From Brevibacillus brevis (GTDB taxonomy: Bacteria; Bacillota; Bacilli; Brevibacillales; Brevibacillaceae): a stretch of DNA of 64,000 nucleotides. The stretch is from contig NZ_LR134338.1 in assembly GCF_900637055.1 (NCBI RefSeq), forward strand, positions 6,411,501 to 6,475,500, written 5' to 3'. A model generated the notes under the pieces. That model worked only from the letters and a program-made list of their open reading frames with translations. It had not been told where the DNA came from and searched no databases. Numbering within the stretch: the first letter of the stretch is position 1; every line of letters starts with the position of its first letter. Positions 41,952-50,129 of the stretch are shown piece after piece. The translations under genes and the position numbers were made by a program.

Positions 41952-43406
41952 TTATTGGCCAAACATCTCTGTCATGGGTACAAACGTGTATCCTTTGCTT
42001 CTAAGCTGGTCAATTGCGGTCGGTAGCGCCTCTATTGTGTGAATGTCATCGAGCATGTGCAGCAGAATCACGCTTCCGCTCCGAGTCTGCTCCATAATGG
42101 CTTTCACGATATCGTCCGCACTCCGTTTCTTGTCGTAATCGGTTGGCGTCACATCATAAATCGTAATATCTTTGTAACCCGTTGCTGCAATCGCCTTTAG
42201 TGTCTGTTCGTCGAACGCCCCTGTTGGCGGTCTGAAATACATCGTCGGCTTCTGCTGAATCGCTTCGGTAATAATCTGATGGGCTTTGACAATCTCTTTT
42301 TGCAATTCTTCCGGTGCAATCTTGGTATTTACCGGATGAGAATAGGTGTGGTTGGCTACGTCGTGTCCCGCTTCCGCAATCGCTCTCGCCAGGTTTGGAT
42401 TTCGCTCTACACCATCTGCGCGAAGGAAAAAGGAAGCCTTTACTCCTTTTTTGTCCAAGATATCGAGAATCTTCGTAACTGTTTGATCCGTACCCCAATC
42501 ATCGAAGGACAAGGCGACCATCTTCTTGTTCGTTTCTTTTCGATAGATGAGATTTGGCTTGGACTCCTGATAAGCCGGATTTATCTTGGCTGCATCAAAA
42601 CCCGGAATTTCTTGCAGCGGCTTTCTCTCCCCGCCTTGTGCAATCAACTCGTGCAATGGAACGAATCTGTAACCGACATCAGTAGCAGCCTCTGCTAGGA
42701 GCCGGATGTTCTGTACGACAGACTTGTTTTCCTCTGTATCCATCGCTATGATGCCGCCGCGATTCATATATTTTCGTAAATAGCGGCTCTTTTCAGCTTC
42801 CGTCTCTTTTTGCCAATTGTGCAGGAACAGACTGGATGACACGACGGCTTCTTGTCCATTGTGAGCAGCTACCAATCGAAGATCGTCGTTGTAATCGCCC
42901 GACTTCGTTCGGATATACCGCGGTGTTTTGTCCGTCTCTCTTTTGATGACGTCATTGGTCAATTTGATATCTTCGTACATTTTCTCGTAAGGCTGATCCT
43001 GCAAATTCGATTGATTCAACGTGTTGTTTTCGATCTCGTGACCTCTAGCGACTATTTGCCGCGCAATGTCCGGCTCTTCCGCTACCCTCATGCCTGGCAT
43101 GAAAAAAGCTGCCTTGATGTGGTACTTGTCCAACTCATCTAGCAGTCTTTTCATCGTGTCCTTATCTGCCATCCCATTAAAAGTAAGAGCAAGCTGTCTT
43201 TGCGTCGTGTAGACCATGGACACTGCCTTGCTCTTTTCCCCTTGGTAACGCTCGATTTTTTCAGGTTTGACTGGTTGCGGGCTGTCATCTGTACTGCTTT
43301 CGTTCCCCTGAAACGGTGAGCAGCCTGCCAACCATGCAACTATCGCTACAAGTGAGATCCAGTGGAATAAACGGAAACCACTGACCCCTTTCTTATGACT
43401 AATCAT
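41952..43406 (-). CDS. Lipoprotein with two NodB-type polysaccharide deacetylase domains
   Basis: The 484-residue lipoprotein (lipobox LAGC near residue 29) contains two deacetylase domains. The first (about 65-260) is degenerate: LTFNGMADKDT replaces TFDDG and HEIENNTLN replaces HxxNHT. The second (about 270-480) is intact: VALSFDDWGTDQTV, HDVANHTYSH, RPPTGAFDEQTL and SGSVILLHMLDD. It should deacetylate N-acetyl sugars of the polymer outside the membrane. ATG 43406 with GGGGA about five bases upstream is preferred; an in-frame start 39 bases earlier breaks the signal peptide pattern. It is the first gene of the polysaccharide operon. Confidence 0.88.
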   Translation of the reverse strand: MISHKKGVSGFRLFHWISLVAIVAWLAGCSPFQGNESSTDDSPQPVKPEKIERYQGEKSKAVSMVYTTQRQLALTFNGMADKDTMKRLLDELDKYHIKAAFFMPGMRVAEEPDIARQIVARGHEIENNTLNQSNLQDQPYEKMYEDIKLTNDVIKRETDKTPRYIRTKSGDYNDDLRLVAAHNGQEAVVSSSLFLHNWQKETEAEKSRYLRKYMNRGGIIAMDTEENKSVVQNIRLLAEAATDVGYRFVPLHELIAQGGERKPLQEIPGFDAAKINPAYQESKPNLIYRKETNKKMVALSFDDWGTDQTVTKILDILDKKGVKASFFLRADGVERNPNLARAIAEAGHDVANHTYSHPVNTKIAPEELQKEIVKAHQIITEAIQQKPTMYFRPPTGAFDEQTLKAIAATGYKDITIYDVTPTDYDKKRSADDIVKAIMEQTRSGSVILLHMLDDIHTIEALPTAIDQLRSKGYTFVPMTEMFGQ

Positions 43407-43561
43407 GATTGTCCCCTTTTCGTGTAAGAAATGCCCTTTACGCATAAAAAAACGACTATTTCATCTGCGTAACAAGTGAAGTGTAATCAAACACTTTTTG
43501 CACAGAAATGAACATAGTCTGTCTCTACACGCTAGCCTAACATAACCGCCTATGCCTAACA

Positions 43562-43590
43562 ACTATATGAAGCGGTTTCATTTATGACAA
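43562..43590 (-). promoter_or_regulatory. Sigma-A promoter of the polysaccharide operon
   Basis: On the minus strand TTGTCA (43585-43590) and TATAGT (43562-43567) are 17 bp apart. The transcript would have a leader of about 150 bases, in which no known riboswitch was recognised. Confidence 0.75.
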
Positions 43591-43631
43591 TTTATGGTCC
43601 CGGTGACGATCTCCTTCCGGACGCTGCTTTC

Positions 43632-43664
43632 AAAAAAAAGACGAGCCACATTGGACTCGTCTTT
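43632..43664 (-). terminator. Terminator of the gabT/aldehyde dehydrogenase operon
   Basis: AAAGACGAG (minus strand, 43664-43656) pairs with CTCGTCTTT (43645-43637), followed by T-rich sequence to 43632. Confidence 0.88.
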
Positions 43665-43670
43665 CATCTG

Positions 43671-45095
43671 CTATAGCTTGATCGCGATTAATTTTAGTTC
43701 GGTCAGTTCCTCGACAGCATACTTGATGCCTTCGCGGCCAAAGCCACTGTCTTTTACACCGCCATACGGCATGTTGTCTACGCGGAACGTCGGAATGTCG
43801 TTGATCATCACGCCTCCGACCTCCAGCTCTTCCGCTGCGCGCATAGCTGCGTGAATGTCACTCGTATAGATGCCTGCCTGCAATCCGAATCGGGAGTCAT
43901 TGACTGCCTCAATCGCTTCGTCCATGGTCTCAAACGGAGTAACGACTACGATTGGACCGAATACCTCCTGGCAGGAGACGGCAACATGTGAGCCTACATT
44001 CGTCAGAATCGTAGGGGCAAAGAGGTTGTCACTGACAGGCTTACCGCCAGTAACTACATGTGCGCCTGCTTCTACTGCTTCCTGTACCCATGCTCCCATG
44101 CGTTCATGATCCTTGGCGGAGATCACAGAGGACATGTCTGTCTCTTCGTTCAGCGGATCACCCAGCACGAGCTTTTCTGTGCCAGCCTTAAACTTCTCCA
44201 GGAACTCTTCGTACTTGCTCTGGTGTATATAGACGCGTTGCAGCGAGATACACACTTGACCGCTAAAGGAGAAAGCACCCGTCACGCAACGATCAATCAG
44301 CGCTTGCGTGATTTCCACGTTGTGGTCGATGATCACTGCGGAGTTGGAGCCAAGCTCCAAGGTCACGCGCTTGAGTCCCGCTTTGTTTTTCATGGCGATT
44401 CCAACCGCAGGGCTTCCCGTAAAGGTGATCGCGGCAATTCGGCTGTCACTGACCAGCTTTTCACCTACGACTGCGCCTTTTCCAGACAAAATGTTGAGCG
44501 CTCCTGCTGGCAAGCCCGCCTCTGCGAAAATATCGGCCAGGATCAGCGAGCTAAGCGGCGTCTGACTTGCTGGCTTCAGCACGACGGTATTTCCTGCGGC
44601 AATGGCAGGCCCGACCTTGTGTGCTACGAGATTGAATGGAAAGTTAAAAGGCGTGATCGCGCCGACTACGCCGATCGGCTTGCGTACCGTAAAAGCAAGA
44701 CGTCCTTCACCACCCGGTGCTGCATCGAGCGGCACCGTCTCTCCGTGAATGCGCTTCGCTTCTTCTGCGGCGAACTTGTAGGTCTGGATCGTCCGAGCGA
44801 TTTCTACACGACCTGTGCGAAGTGGCTTGGCGGCTTCCTGTGCGAGGATGACCGCCAGTTCCTCCTTGCGTGCTTCCATAATCGCAACTGCACGCTCCAG
44901 TATCAAGGCGCGCTGACTGGCTGGCATTTTCGCCATGACTTTGGCTGCTGCTTTGGCCGCCTTGATTGCCTCGTCGACGTCATGATCGTCTGCCTGAGCG
45001 ATTTCAGCCAGCAGTTCCCCAGAATAAGGGGAGTAGAGTGGCGCGTATTCTTTTGCTTCTTTCCATTGTCCGTTGATGTAGAGATGCTTTTTCAT
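43671..45095 (-). CDS. NAD(P)-dependent aldehyde dehydrogenase, probably succinate-semialdehyde type
   Basis: The 474-residue protein is a full-length aldehyde dehydrogenase: PFNFPFNLVAHKVGPAIAAGN for cofactor binding, catalytic Glu in VTLELGSNSAVI, catalytic Cys in FSFSGQVCISLQR, and QEVFGPIVVVTPF near the C-terminus. It follows gabT by 26 bp in the same unit and would oxidise the semialdehyde product, closing GABA or omega-amino acid degradation to succinate or a related acid. Sequence alone does not separate SSADH from lactaldehyde or other members of this branch. Confidence 0.85.
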   Translation of the reverse strand: MKKHLYINGQWKEAKEYAPLYSPYSGELLAEIAQADDHDVDEAIKAAKAAAKVMAKMPASQRALILERAVAIMEARKEELAVILAQEAAKPLRTGRVEIARTIQTYKFAAEEAKRIHGETVPLDAAPGGEGRLAFTVRKPIGVVGAITPFNFPFNLVAHKVGPAIAAGNTVVLKPASQTPLSSLILADIFAEAGLPAGALNILSGKGAVVGEKLVSDSRIAAITFTGSPAVGIAMKNKAGLKRVTLELGSNSAVIIDHNVEITQALIDRCVTGAFSFSGQVCISLQRVYIHQSKYEEFLEKFKAGTEKLVLGDPLNEETDMSSVISAKDHERMGAWVQEAVEAGAHVVTGGKPVSDNLFAPTILTNVGSHVAVSCQEVFGPIVVVTPFETMDEAIEAVNDSRFGLQAGIYTSDIHAAMRAAEELEVGGVMINDIPTFRVDNMPYGGVKDSGFGREGIKYAVEELTELKLIAIKL

Positions 45096-45121
45096 GAGTA
45101 TGGAGAACCCCCTCGGGCGTT

Positions 45122-46471
45122 TTAGTTCGTCACGTATTGGCTTTTCAGAACATCCGTCATAATGTCCAGTGCCTCTTCCAGTTGCTCGTCTGTAATAACC
45201 AGTGGAGACAGGAAGCGCAGCACGTTGCTGTGGACGCCAGCCGAAAGCACGATGACGCCAGACTCGTAGCAGCCTTTAGTCAAGCCAGCAACGAGCTCTT
45301 TCGCTGGTTGTTTGGTTGTTGGATCGATAAATTCTACAGCGCACATCGCACCCAGCCCGCGCACCTCTGCGATCACAGGGAACTCTTTTTGCAACGCATG
45401 GAAATGCGCCTTGATCTTGTCCCCGATCACCTGCGCACGACCAGACAAGTCTTCGCGCTCCATTTTCTCAATGACCGCCAATGCGGCTACACAACCGAGC
45501 GGGCTTCCTCCATAGGTACCGCCGATCTCACCTGGGTTTGGCGCATCCATGATTTCTGCGCGTCCCGTAACCGCAGAGATGGGCAAGCCTGCCGCGATGG
45601 ATTTAGACATGGTGATGATATCTGGCTCGATGCCGAAATGGGTAGAAGCAAACATGGCGCCCGTACGACCGAAGCCTGTTTGAATCTCATCGGAAATAAA
45701 TAGGATTTGATGCTTTTTACAAATGTTGTAGACACCTTGAACGAAGGACACAGGCGGAACGATAAAGCCGCCTTCTCCCTGAATCGGTTCCATAATCACG
45801 GCAGCCACTTCTTCCGGTGCAACCTCAGTCAAGAGGAAGTCCTCGAACTGACGCACGCAGAATTGCGCGTACTCATCATCTGTCATGGATTCCGGCTTGT
45901 TCAGTGGATACGGGAACTGCGCTTTATACGTAGCTGGAGCGAATGGACCCATCTGGAATTTGTACGGCTTCACCTTGGAAGTCAGTGACATGCCCAGAAG
46001 CGTACGACCATGGAAGCCGCGGCTAAAGGAAATGATGCCTGGGCGCCCTGTGTATTTGCGGGCGATTTTTACCGCGTTCTCTACTGCTTCTGCCCCGCTG
46101 TTTGCGAGCATCGTCTTCTTTTCAAAGCTGCCTGGCGTGATTTGCGTCAGCTTCTCAGCCAAGGCCACATATGGCTCATACATCCCTACATGGAAGCAAG
46201 GATGAATGTATTTGTCCAGCTGCGCTTTTAGTGCCTCAACTACTTCCGGTGGGCAGTGTCCGGCATTCAGTGTACCGATCGCTCCGGCAAAATCGATGTA
46301 CGTATTGCCATCCACATCCGTAACCAATGCACCTGAAGCTGACTCTACAAAAACAGGGGTGTTGTTGCCGACACCTTTTGGAACGAACTGCTTTCTTTTT
46401 TCAATCAGAGCCGCTCCCTTTGGACCTGGCACACCAGCAGCTACGTTTACAAATTGACGTTGTTTGGACAT
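45122..46471 (-). CDS. gabT: 4-aminobutyrate aminotransferase
   Basis: The 449-residue class III aminotransferase has TYIDFAGAIGTLNAGHCPP, NSGAEAVENAVKIARKYTGRPGI, FSRGFHGRTLLGMSLT, FISDEIQTGFGRTG and the PLP Lys in ITMSKSIAAGLPIS. These fit GabT proteins that transfer the amino group from GABA or related omega-amino acids to 2-oxoglutarate. The unit is preceded by a sigma-54 promoter and an activator gene, as in Bacillus gab clusters. Confidence 0.92.
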   Translation of the reverse strand: MSKQRQFVNVAAGVPGPKGAALIEKRKQFVPKGVGNNTPVFVESASGALVTDVDGNTYIDFAGAIGTLNAGHCPPEVVEALKAQLDKYIHPCFHVGMYEPYVALAEKLTQITPGSFEKKTMLANSGAEAVENAVKIARKYTGRPGIISFSRGFHGRTLLGMSLTSKVKPYKFQMGPFAPATYKAQFPYPLNKPESMTDDEYAQFCVRQFEDFLLTEVAPEEVAAVIMEPIQGEGGFIVPPVSFVQGVYNICKKHQILFISDEIQTGFGRTGAMFASTHFGIEPDIITMSKSIAAGLPISAVTGRAEIMDAPNPGEIGGTYGGSPLGCVAALAVIEKMEREDLSGRAQVIGDKIKAHFHALQKEFPVIAEVRGLGAMCAVEFIDPTTKQPAKELVAGLTKGCYESGVIVLSAGVHSNVLRFLSPLVITDEQLEEALDIMTDVLKSQYVTN

Positions 46472-46539
46472 ATCGTTTCCTCTCCTCGTTCGAGATGGTA
46501 TTAGTTGGATTGCTTGCTTGTAAACTCAACCACGATATG

Positions 46540-46557
46540 TAGCAATACCTATGCCAA
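46540..46557 (-). promoter_or_regulatory. Sigma-54 (-24/-12) promoter of gabT
   Basis: On the minus strand TTGGCAT and TTGCTA place the invariant GG and GC exactly 10 bases apart. It lies about 70 bp before the gabT start codon. Confidence 0.88.
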
Positions 46558-46608
46558 ACGCCAGAGCTTGATGAAATCGCGTTTCCGGCACTCCAAGCAC
46601 ATCGAATT

Positions 46609-46675
46609 ATTCAAAAATGAATCGAAACACTCGAATATTTGATTCATTTTTGAATTAGCTATTCATTTTTGAATC
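46609..46675. promoter_or_regulatory. Three palindromic enhancer-like sites for the sigma-54 activator
   Basis: The near-palindrome TTCAAAAATGAA (or its complement) occurs at 46610-46621, 46643-46654 and 46662-46673. Centres are 33 and 19 bp apart, and the sites lie about 50-115 bp upstream of the -24 box. The last copy runs up against the stop codon of the activator gene. This is the position and form expected of an upstream activator sequence. Confidence 0.75.
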
Positions 46676-48077
46676 ACCTGGTGCGAATCTGATATTTTTG
46701 CAGCTTCCGCACGACAGAGGGCTGGCTAATGCCGAGAAAATCCGCGATTTCTCCCGTGGTCCGGCAGTGCTCGGATGCGTAGCGCAGCCATTTTTCCTCT
46801 ACCTGCTCCAATGCTTCGCGAAGCGACATCTTGGAAGTAGCCAGACTCGGCTCCATGGCTGCCTGCTCTTCCCCTGCCAGCCTGATTTCCGCGGGCAGAT
46901 GCTGAGAAGCGATCACATCTTCGTCCGCTGTGACCACCATTCTCTCCAAGACGTTCTCCAGCTCGCGCACATTGCCGGGCCACTCGTACTGCATCAAAGC
47001 ATGTGTCACGACAGGGTCCAGACGCTTGTCCATTCCGTATCGTTCATTGAGCGAGCGCACGACGCGCTTCAGGAGAGCCGCGATATCCTCTGGCCGATTT
47101 CGTAACGGCGGGACGTGGATCGGGACAACATTCAGGCGAAAATACAGGTCCTGCCGGAACTTCCCTTCCTTCACCATCTTCTCCAAATCGCGATTGGTGG
47201 CGGCAATCAGACGAAAGTCCACGTCGCGGTACTGCGTGCTCCCAACACGCTGCAGCCGTTTTTCTTGAATCACCTTCAACAGCTTGGCCTGCAAGGTCAG
47301 CGGCAGTTCCCCCAGCTCGTCCAAAAGAAGAGTCCCTTGGTTCGCCATCTCGATAATCCCTTGCTTGCCCTGCTTGGCGGCGCCTGTAAACGAACCAGCC
47401 TCATAGCCAAACAGCTCGGATTCCAGCAAGCCCTCCGGGATCGAGCCACAGTTGATCTCCACGAATTGCCCACCCGCCCGACGGCTATTGCGATGAATTT
47501 CTTTCGCGATCACATTTTTCCCCACACCCGATTCCCCGAGGATCAGGACAGTCGAATCGACAGCCGCAACTTTTTTGATGAGTCGCTCAATGGCTTGCAT
47601 CGGCTGACTCACTGCCACGAAGCCCTCCTGGTGCTTTTCGCGCAGCTCCTCAATCTCGGTTTCAAATTGCTTGAGCTGCTCTGTCAGACCTTCGTAGCGG
47701 CGTTTCAATTCCATAATTTCCGTCAGGTCATGGGAATAGCTGATGATCGAATGCATGCTGCCATCCTCGTTCCAGACGGGAAACGCCGTCACCATCAGCT
47801 TTCGACCGCCGGGTATTTCCTGCATAATCGTCTGCGGCGTCTTGGCATCCATGACTTTTCGCGTGACAGATGGAGAAAAGACCTTCCTTTTTTCCAGCTC
47901 GATGACGTTTTTGCCCAATAGCTCTTCCTTCGCGATGCCGTACACATCATAGGACGAATCGCCAACCAGCCGGATGTAGCCCTCAGGGTCCGTGATTAAC
48001 AAATGATCGCGAGACGTTTCAACAATGGCCTCCAATACGCGGCTCATCCACTTCTCCGTGCTCTCTTCTTTCTTCAT
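46674..48077 (-). CDS. Sigma-54-dependent transcriptional activator (GabR/RocR type)
   Basis: The 467-residue protein has an N-terminal PAS domain (LLITDPEGYIRLVGDSSYDVYGI, about 15-115) and a coiled-coil linker (about 120-160). An AAA+ domain follows (Walker A GESGVGKN, ESELFGYEAGSFTGA contacting sigma-54, GTLLLDELGELPL, WPGNVRELENVLERMV). A C-terminal Fis-type HTH (TTGEIADFLGISQPSVVRKLQKY) ends it. The GSFTGA variant of the GAFTGA loop still fits the family. It should sense a metabolite through PAS and activate gabT from the palindromic sites downstream of its own gene. GAGG lies about ten bases before the ATG. Confidence 0.92.
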   Translation of the reverse strand: MKKEESTEKWMSRVLEAIVETSRDHLLITDPEGYIRLVGDSSYDVYGIAKEELLGKNVIELEKRKVFSPSVTRKVMDAKTPQTIMQEIPGGRKLMVTAFPVWNEDGSMHSIISYSHDLTEIMELKRRYEGLTEQLKQFETEIEELREKHQEGFVAVSQPMQAIERLIKKVAAVDSTVLILGESGVGKNVIAKEIHRNSRRAGGQFVEINCGSIPEGLLESELFGYEAGSFTGAAKQGKQGIIEMANQGTLLLDELGELPLTLQAKLLKVIQEKRLQRVGSTQYRDVDFRLIAATNRDLEKMVKEGKFRQDLYFRLNVVPIHVPPLRNRPEDIAALLKRVVRSLNERYGMDKRLDPVVTHALMQYEWPGNVRELENVLERMVVTADEDVIASQHLPAEIRLAGEEQAAMEPSLATSKMSLREALEQVEEKWLRYASEHCRTTGEIADFLGISQPSVVRKLQKYQIRTR

Positions 48078-48325
48078 CTCTTCGCCGCCTCACGTAGGTT
48101 ATGATTAAAAACATAACATTCACGACTGTTTTATATGAGAGGGACACATTTAAAACCTGCAAAAATCCCCCTAATGTTCATCCATATACCCTTCAACATG
48201 CACGTGCCTTTCTTCATTCTAGCAGAAAATGATTTTCACAAAAAATTCATATTCCAAACGACAATTTATAACATTATTTCAAATAATTTTATTACATTAA
48301 CGATAGAAAAAAGGGAGGCGATACC
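48078..48325. other. Intergenic region, AT-rich, no gene seen
   Basis: No convincing promoter or gene was identified between the activator and the small plus-strand membrane ORF. The last 100 bases are AT-rich and could hold the promoter for the plus-strand genes. Confidence 0.4.
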
Positions 48326-48490
48326 ATCATTAGGATACTCTTAGTTGTTATTCTTGGGCTTTTGGCATTCAGTTTCTTTGATCTTGACATCAACATGGGA
48401 ATAAACAGAAAGATTACCGTAGGCATTACAGTCGTTTTGGTTTTTTGGATGTCCTATCTTCAATATAAAAATCAAAGGAAAGGCAAATGA
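48326..48490 (+). CDS. Small two-helix membrane protein without a standard start codon
   Basis: A clear coding-like frame of 54 codons follows AGGGAGGCG by seven bases, but the first codons are ATC ATT; no ATG, GTG or TTG lies in frame at the expected distance. Translation gives two hydrophobic helices (RILLVVILGLLAFSFFDLDI and KITVGITVVLVFWMSYLQY) and a basic tail KNQRKGK. An ATT or ATC start, a sequencing error, or initiation at an in-frame ATG further in (residue about 24) are the options. The stop overlaps ATGAATG leading to the next gene. Confidence 0.5.
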   Translation: MIRILLVVILGLLAFSFFDLDINMGINRKITVGITVVLVFWMSYLQYKNQRKGK

Positions 48491-48542
48491 ATGAAAAGCA
48501 AAGAAGCTAGGGGAAACCGTTTCGTTGGAAAGGATGGTAGGA

Positions 48543-50081
48543 ATGACGCCTACAGTCGGAGACATCTACTGTGTTTTTGTCGAGAAACTGCAAAAGTACA
48601 CAGCTTGCCAGGTCACATCGATAAAAGAGCCTGGCACGAGTAACGCCAGCCTCATCAGTATCCTCGAACTCGACTGGAGCAGCGATACACTGCCTGATGA
48701 ATCAGAGCTGCATCAGATGAAGCCCTTATATTGCGACTACTTCTTCTGGAACAACGTACTGGAGCACAGCTATGTCGATAATGTCGTGCCTAAAGGCTAC
48801 ATAAAAGTAGGGAATATACCACCTCTCGTGACAGAAGAGACAAGGAGCTACGGCAGTTGGGATGTCGGAGGGAGCCTGTATCGTCAACATAAATGGAATC
48901 AAATTCCCGAGGAGCGTCGCCAGCAGTTCAAACAGGCCGCAAATGATGACACGATGATTTCACTGGGCGGGGAGAGCCTGCGCCGATCAACCAACGTCCT
49001 TCGTGCCGACATCCTGCGAAGCTTGACGGACATCTCCGAATTGGAAAAGCTGCCTTGCCTGACAAGCATCCATGCAGAGGAGCCTAACGATTCCTTGCTT
49101 GCCTTTATAAAAAGCAATCCGTTTATTCGGGAACTACACCTGGAGAAAGCCGGTCGCTCCTCTCTTGATCTGACAGGAAGCCATCTCAGTAAATTCTCTC
49201 TCCAAAACGCGGACGGGCTGGAGTCACTGCATCTAAACGATTGTCTAAGAGAACTCATACTGAACAAGGCCATTTCATCCAACCTGTTCATAGAAGCCGA
49301 GCAGGATGGGTATTGGCTGACCGCCTCGTTCTCAGATTCGCTGCCGCTTCACCGCGGACTCGACCATCTAGGAGGACTCCATCTGCGCAATGTGACGGAG
49401 CTGGACTTGCAGCCACTCGTCCAGCGGTATCCTTCGCTTCAGGACATCCGTCTGTGGGGCAAGCCTGGTACCCTCAGCAATCTGGGCAGCATCAAGCACT
49501 TGAAGGAGCTACTGACGTTTACGACCTACGATCTGTTTGGCTTCTCCGGGGACGAGTTCCCTTCGCCAGATCAATGTCCCAAGCTCTCTACGCTCTGGAT
49601 GACAAGCCTGCCAGCAGAAGCAGCCAAAACCATTAAAGCCGCCTACAAAAAAGAAGTGAAAAATGGGCTGGATTTGTCCATCACCAAGCCGCGCAAGCCC
49701 GAATGGCTGACCAATAATTTAACCAATCCGTTTCGTGATTGGGATGGCAGAGAGCACATCTCAAAGGCCCACGCCAACAAGGCAGCCAGTCTCTATAAAA
49801 AAATGAACACCGCGATCAGCGCGCTCGAAAAGCAAAGCAGCGAAGACGCGACGAATGCGGAAGAAATACAAACTGCTTTGCGTGCATGGGTCAAAGAGTA
49901 CACAGACACTTTCAACAAAATGGATCGCCGGACTGGCTTTATTGAAACGGTTGAGCGGGAAGAAATTTTCGTTGTGCTCGTTGAGCTGCTTCAGTCGGCA
50001 AAACGGAATTTTGCTACTACGGGTGTGGAAGTAGATGTGGACGAGCTTTTTGCTATTTTTGATCAGACACGTGATTTTTGA
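48543..50081 (+). CDS. Uncharacterised protein with leucine-rich-repeat-like middle
   Basis: The 512-residue soluble protein has no signal peptide. The middle (about 170-350) shows irregular leucine-rich repeats: LEKLPCLTSIHAEE, FIRELHLEKAGRSSLDL, LESLHLNDCLRELIL, LGGLHLRNVTELDL, YPSLQDIRLWG, LGSIKHLKELLTF. The C-terminal 110 residues are helical and charged, with a coiled-coil-like ISALEKQSSEDATNAEEIQTAL. No enzyme motif was seen and the family is not recognised. ATG 48543 fits AAAGGA eight bases upstream; in-frame TTG 48525 and ATG 48534 are alternatives. The repeats suggest protein binding, with no clue to the partner. Confidence 0.75.
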   Translation: MTPTVGDIYCVFVEKLQKYTACQVTSIKEPGTSNASLISILELDWSSDTLPDESELHQMKPLYCDYFFWNNVLEHSYVDNVVPKGYIKVGNIPPLVTEETRSYGSWDVGGSLYRQHKWNQIPEERRQQFKQAANDDTMISLGGESLRRSTNVLRADILRSLTDISELEKLPCLTSIHAEEPNDSLLAFIKSNPFIRELHLEKAGRSSLDLTGSHLSKFSLQNADGLESLHLNDCLRELILNKAISSNLFIEAEQDGYWLTASFSDSLPLHRGLDHLGGLHLRNVTELDLQPLVQRYPSLQDIRLWGKPGTLSNLGSIKHLKELLTFTTYDLFGFSGDEFPSPDQCPKLSTLWMTSLPAEAAKTIKAAYKKEVKNGLDLSITKPRKPEWLTNNLTNPFRDWDGREHISKAHANKAASLYKKMNTAISALEKQSSEDATNAEEIQTALRAWVKEYTDTFNKMDRRTGFIETVEREEIFVVLVELLQSAKRNFATTGVEVDVDELFAIFDQTRDF

Positions 50082-50095
50082 GGGAGAAAAAAGAC

Positions 50096-50124
50096 GCCGC
50101 CTCTCCTACAGGAAGGCGGCTTTT
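50096..50124. terminator. Bidirectional terminator between convergent genes
   Basis: GCCGCCT (50096-50102) pairs with AGGCGGC (50114-50120). TTTT follows on the plus strand and a longer T-run (GTCTTTTTTC) on the minus strand. Confidence 0.85.
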
Positions 50125-50129
50125 GGTGC

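Noticed and set aside
43407..43561. A cyclic di-GMP riboswitch in the leader of the polysaccharide operon
   Set aside because: None of the conserved GEMM-I or GEMM-II helices and junction bases could be found in the 150-base leader.
44058..45125. A 355-codon plus-strand frame across the aldehyde dehydrogenase
   Set aside because: Antisense to a full-length enzyme with catalytic Glu and Cys motifs; no ribosome-binding site.
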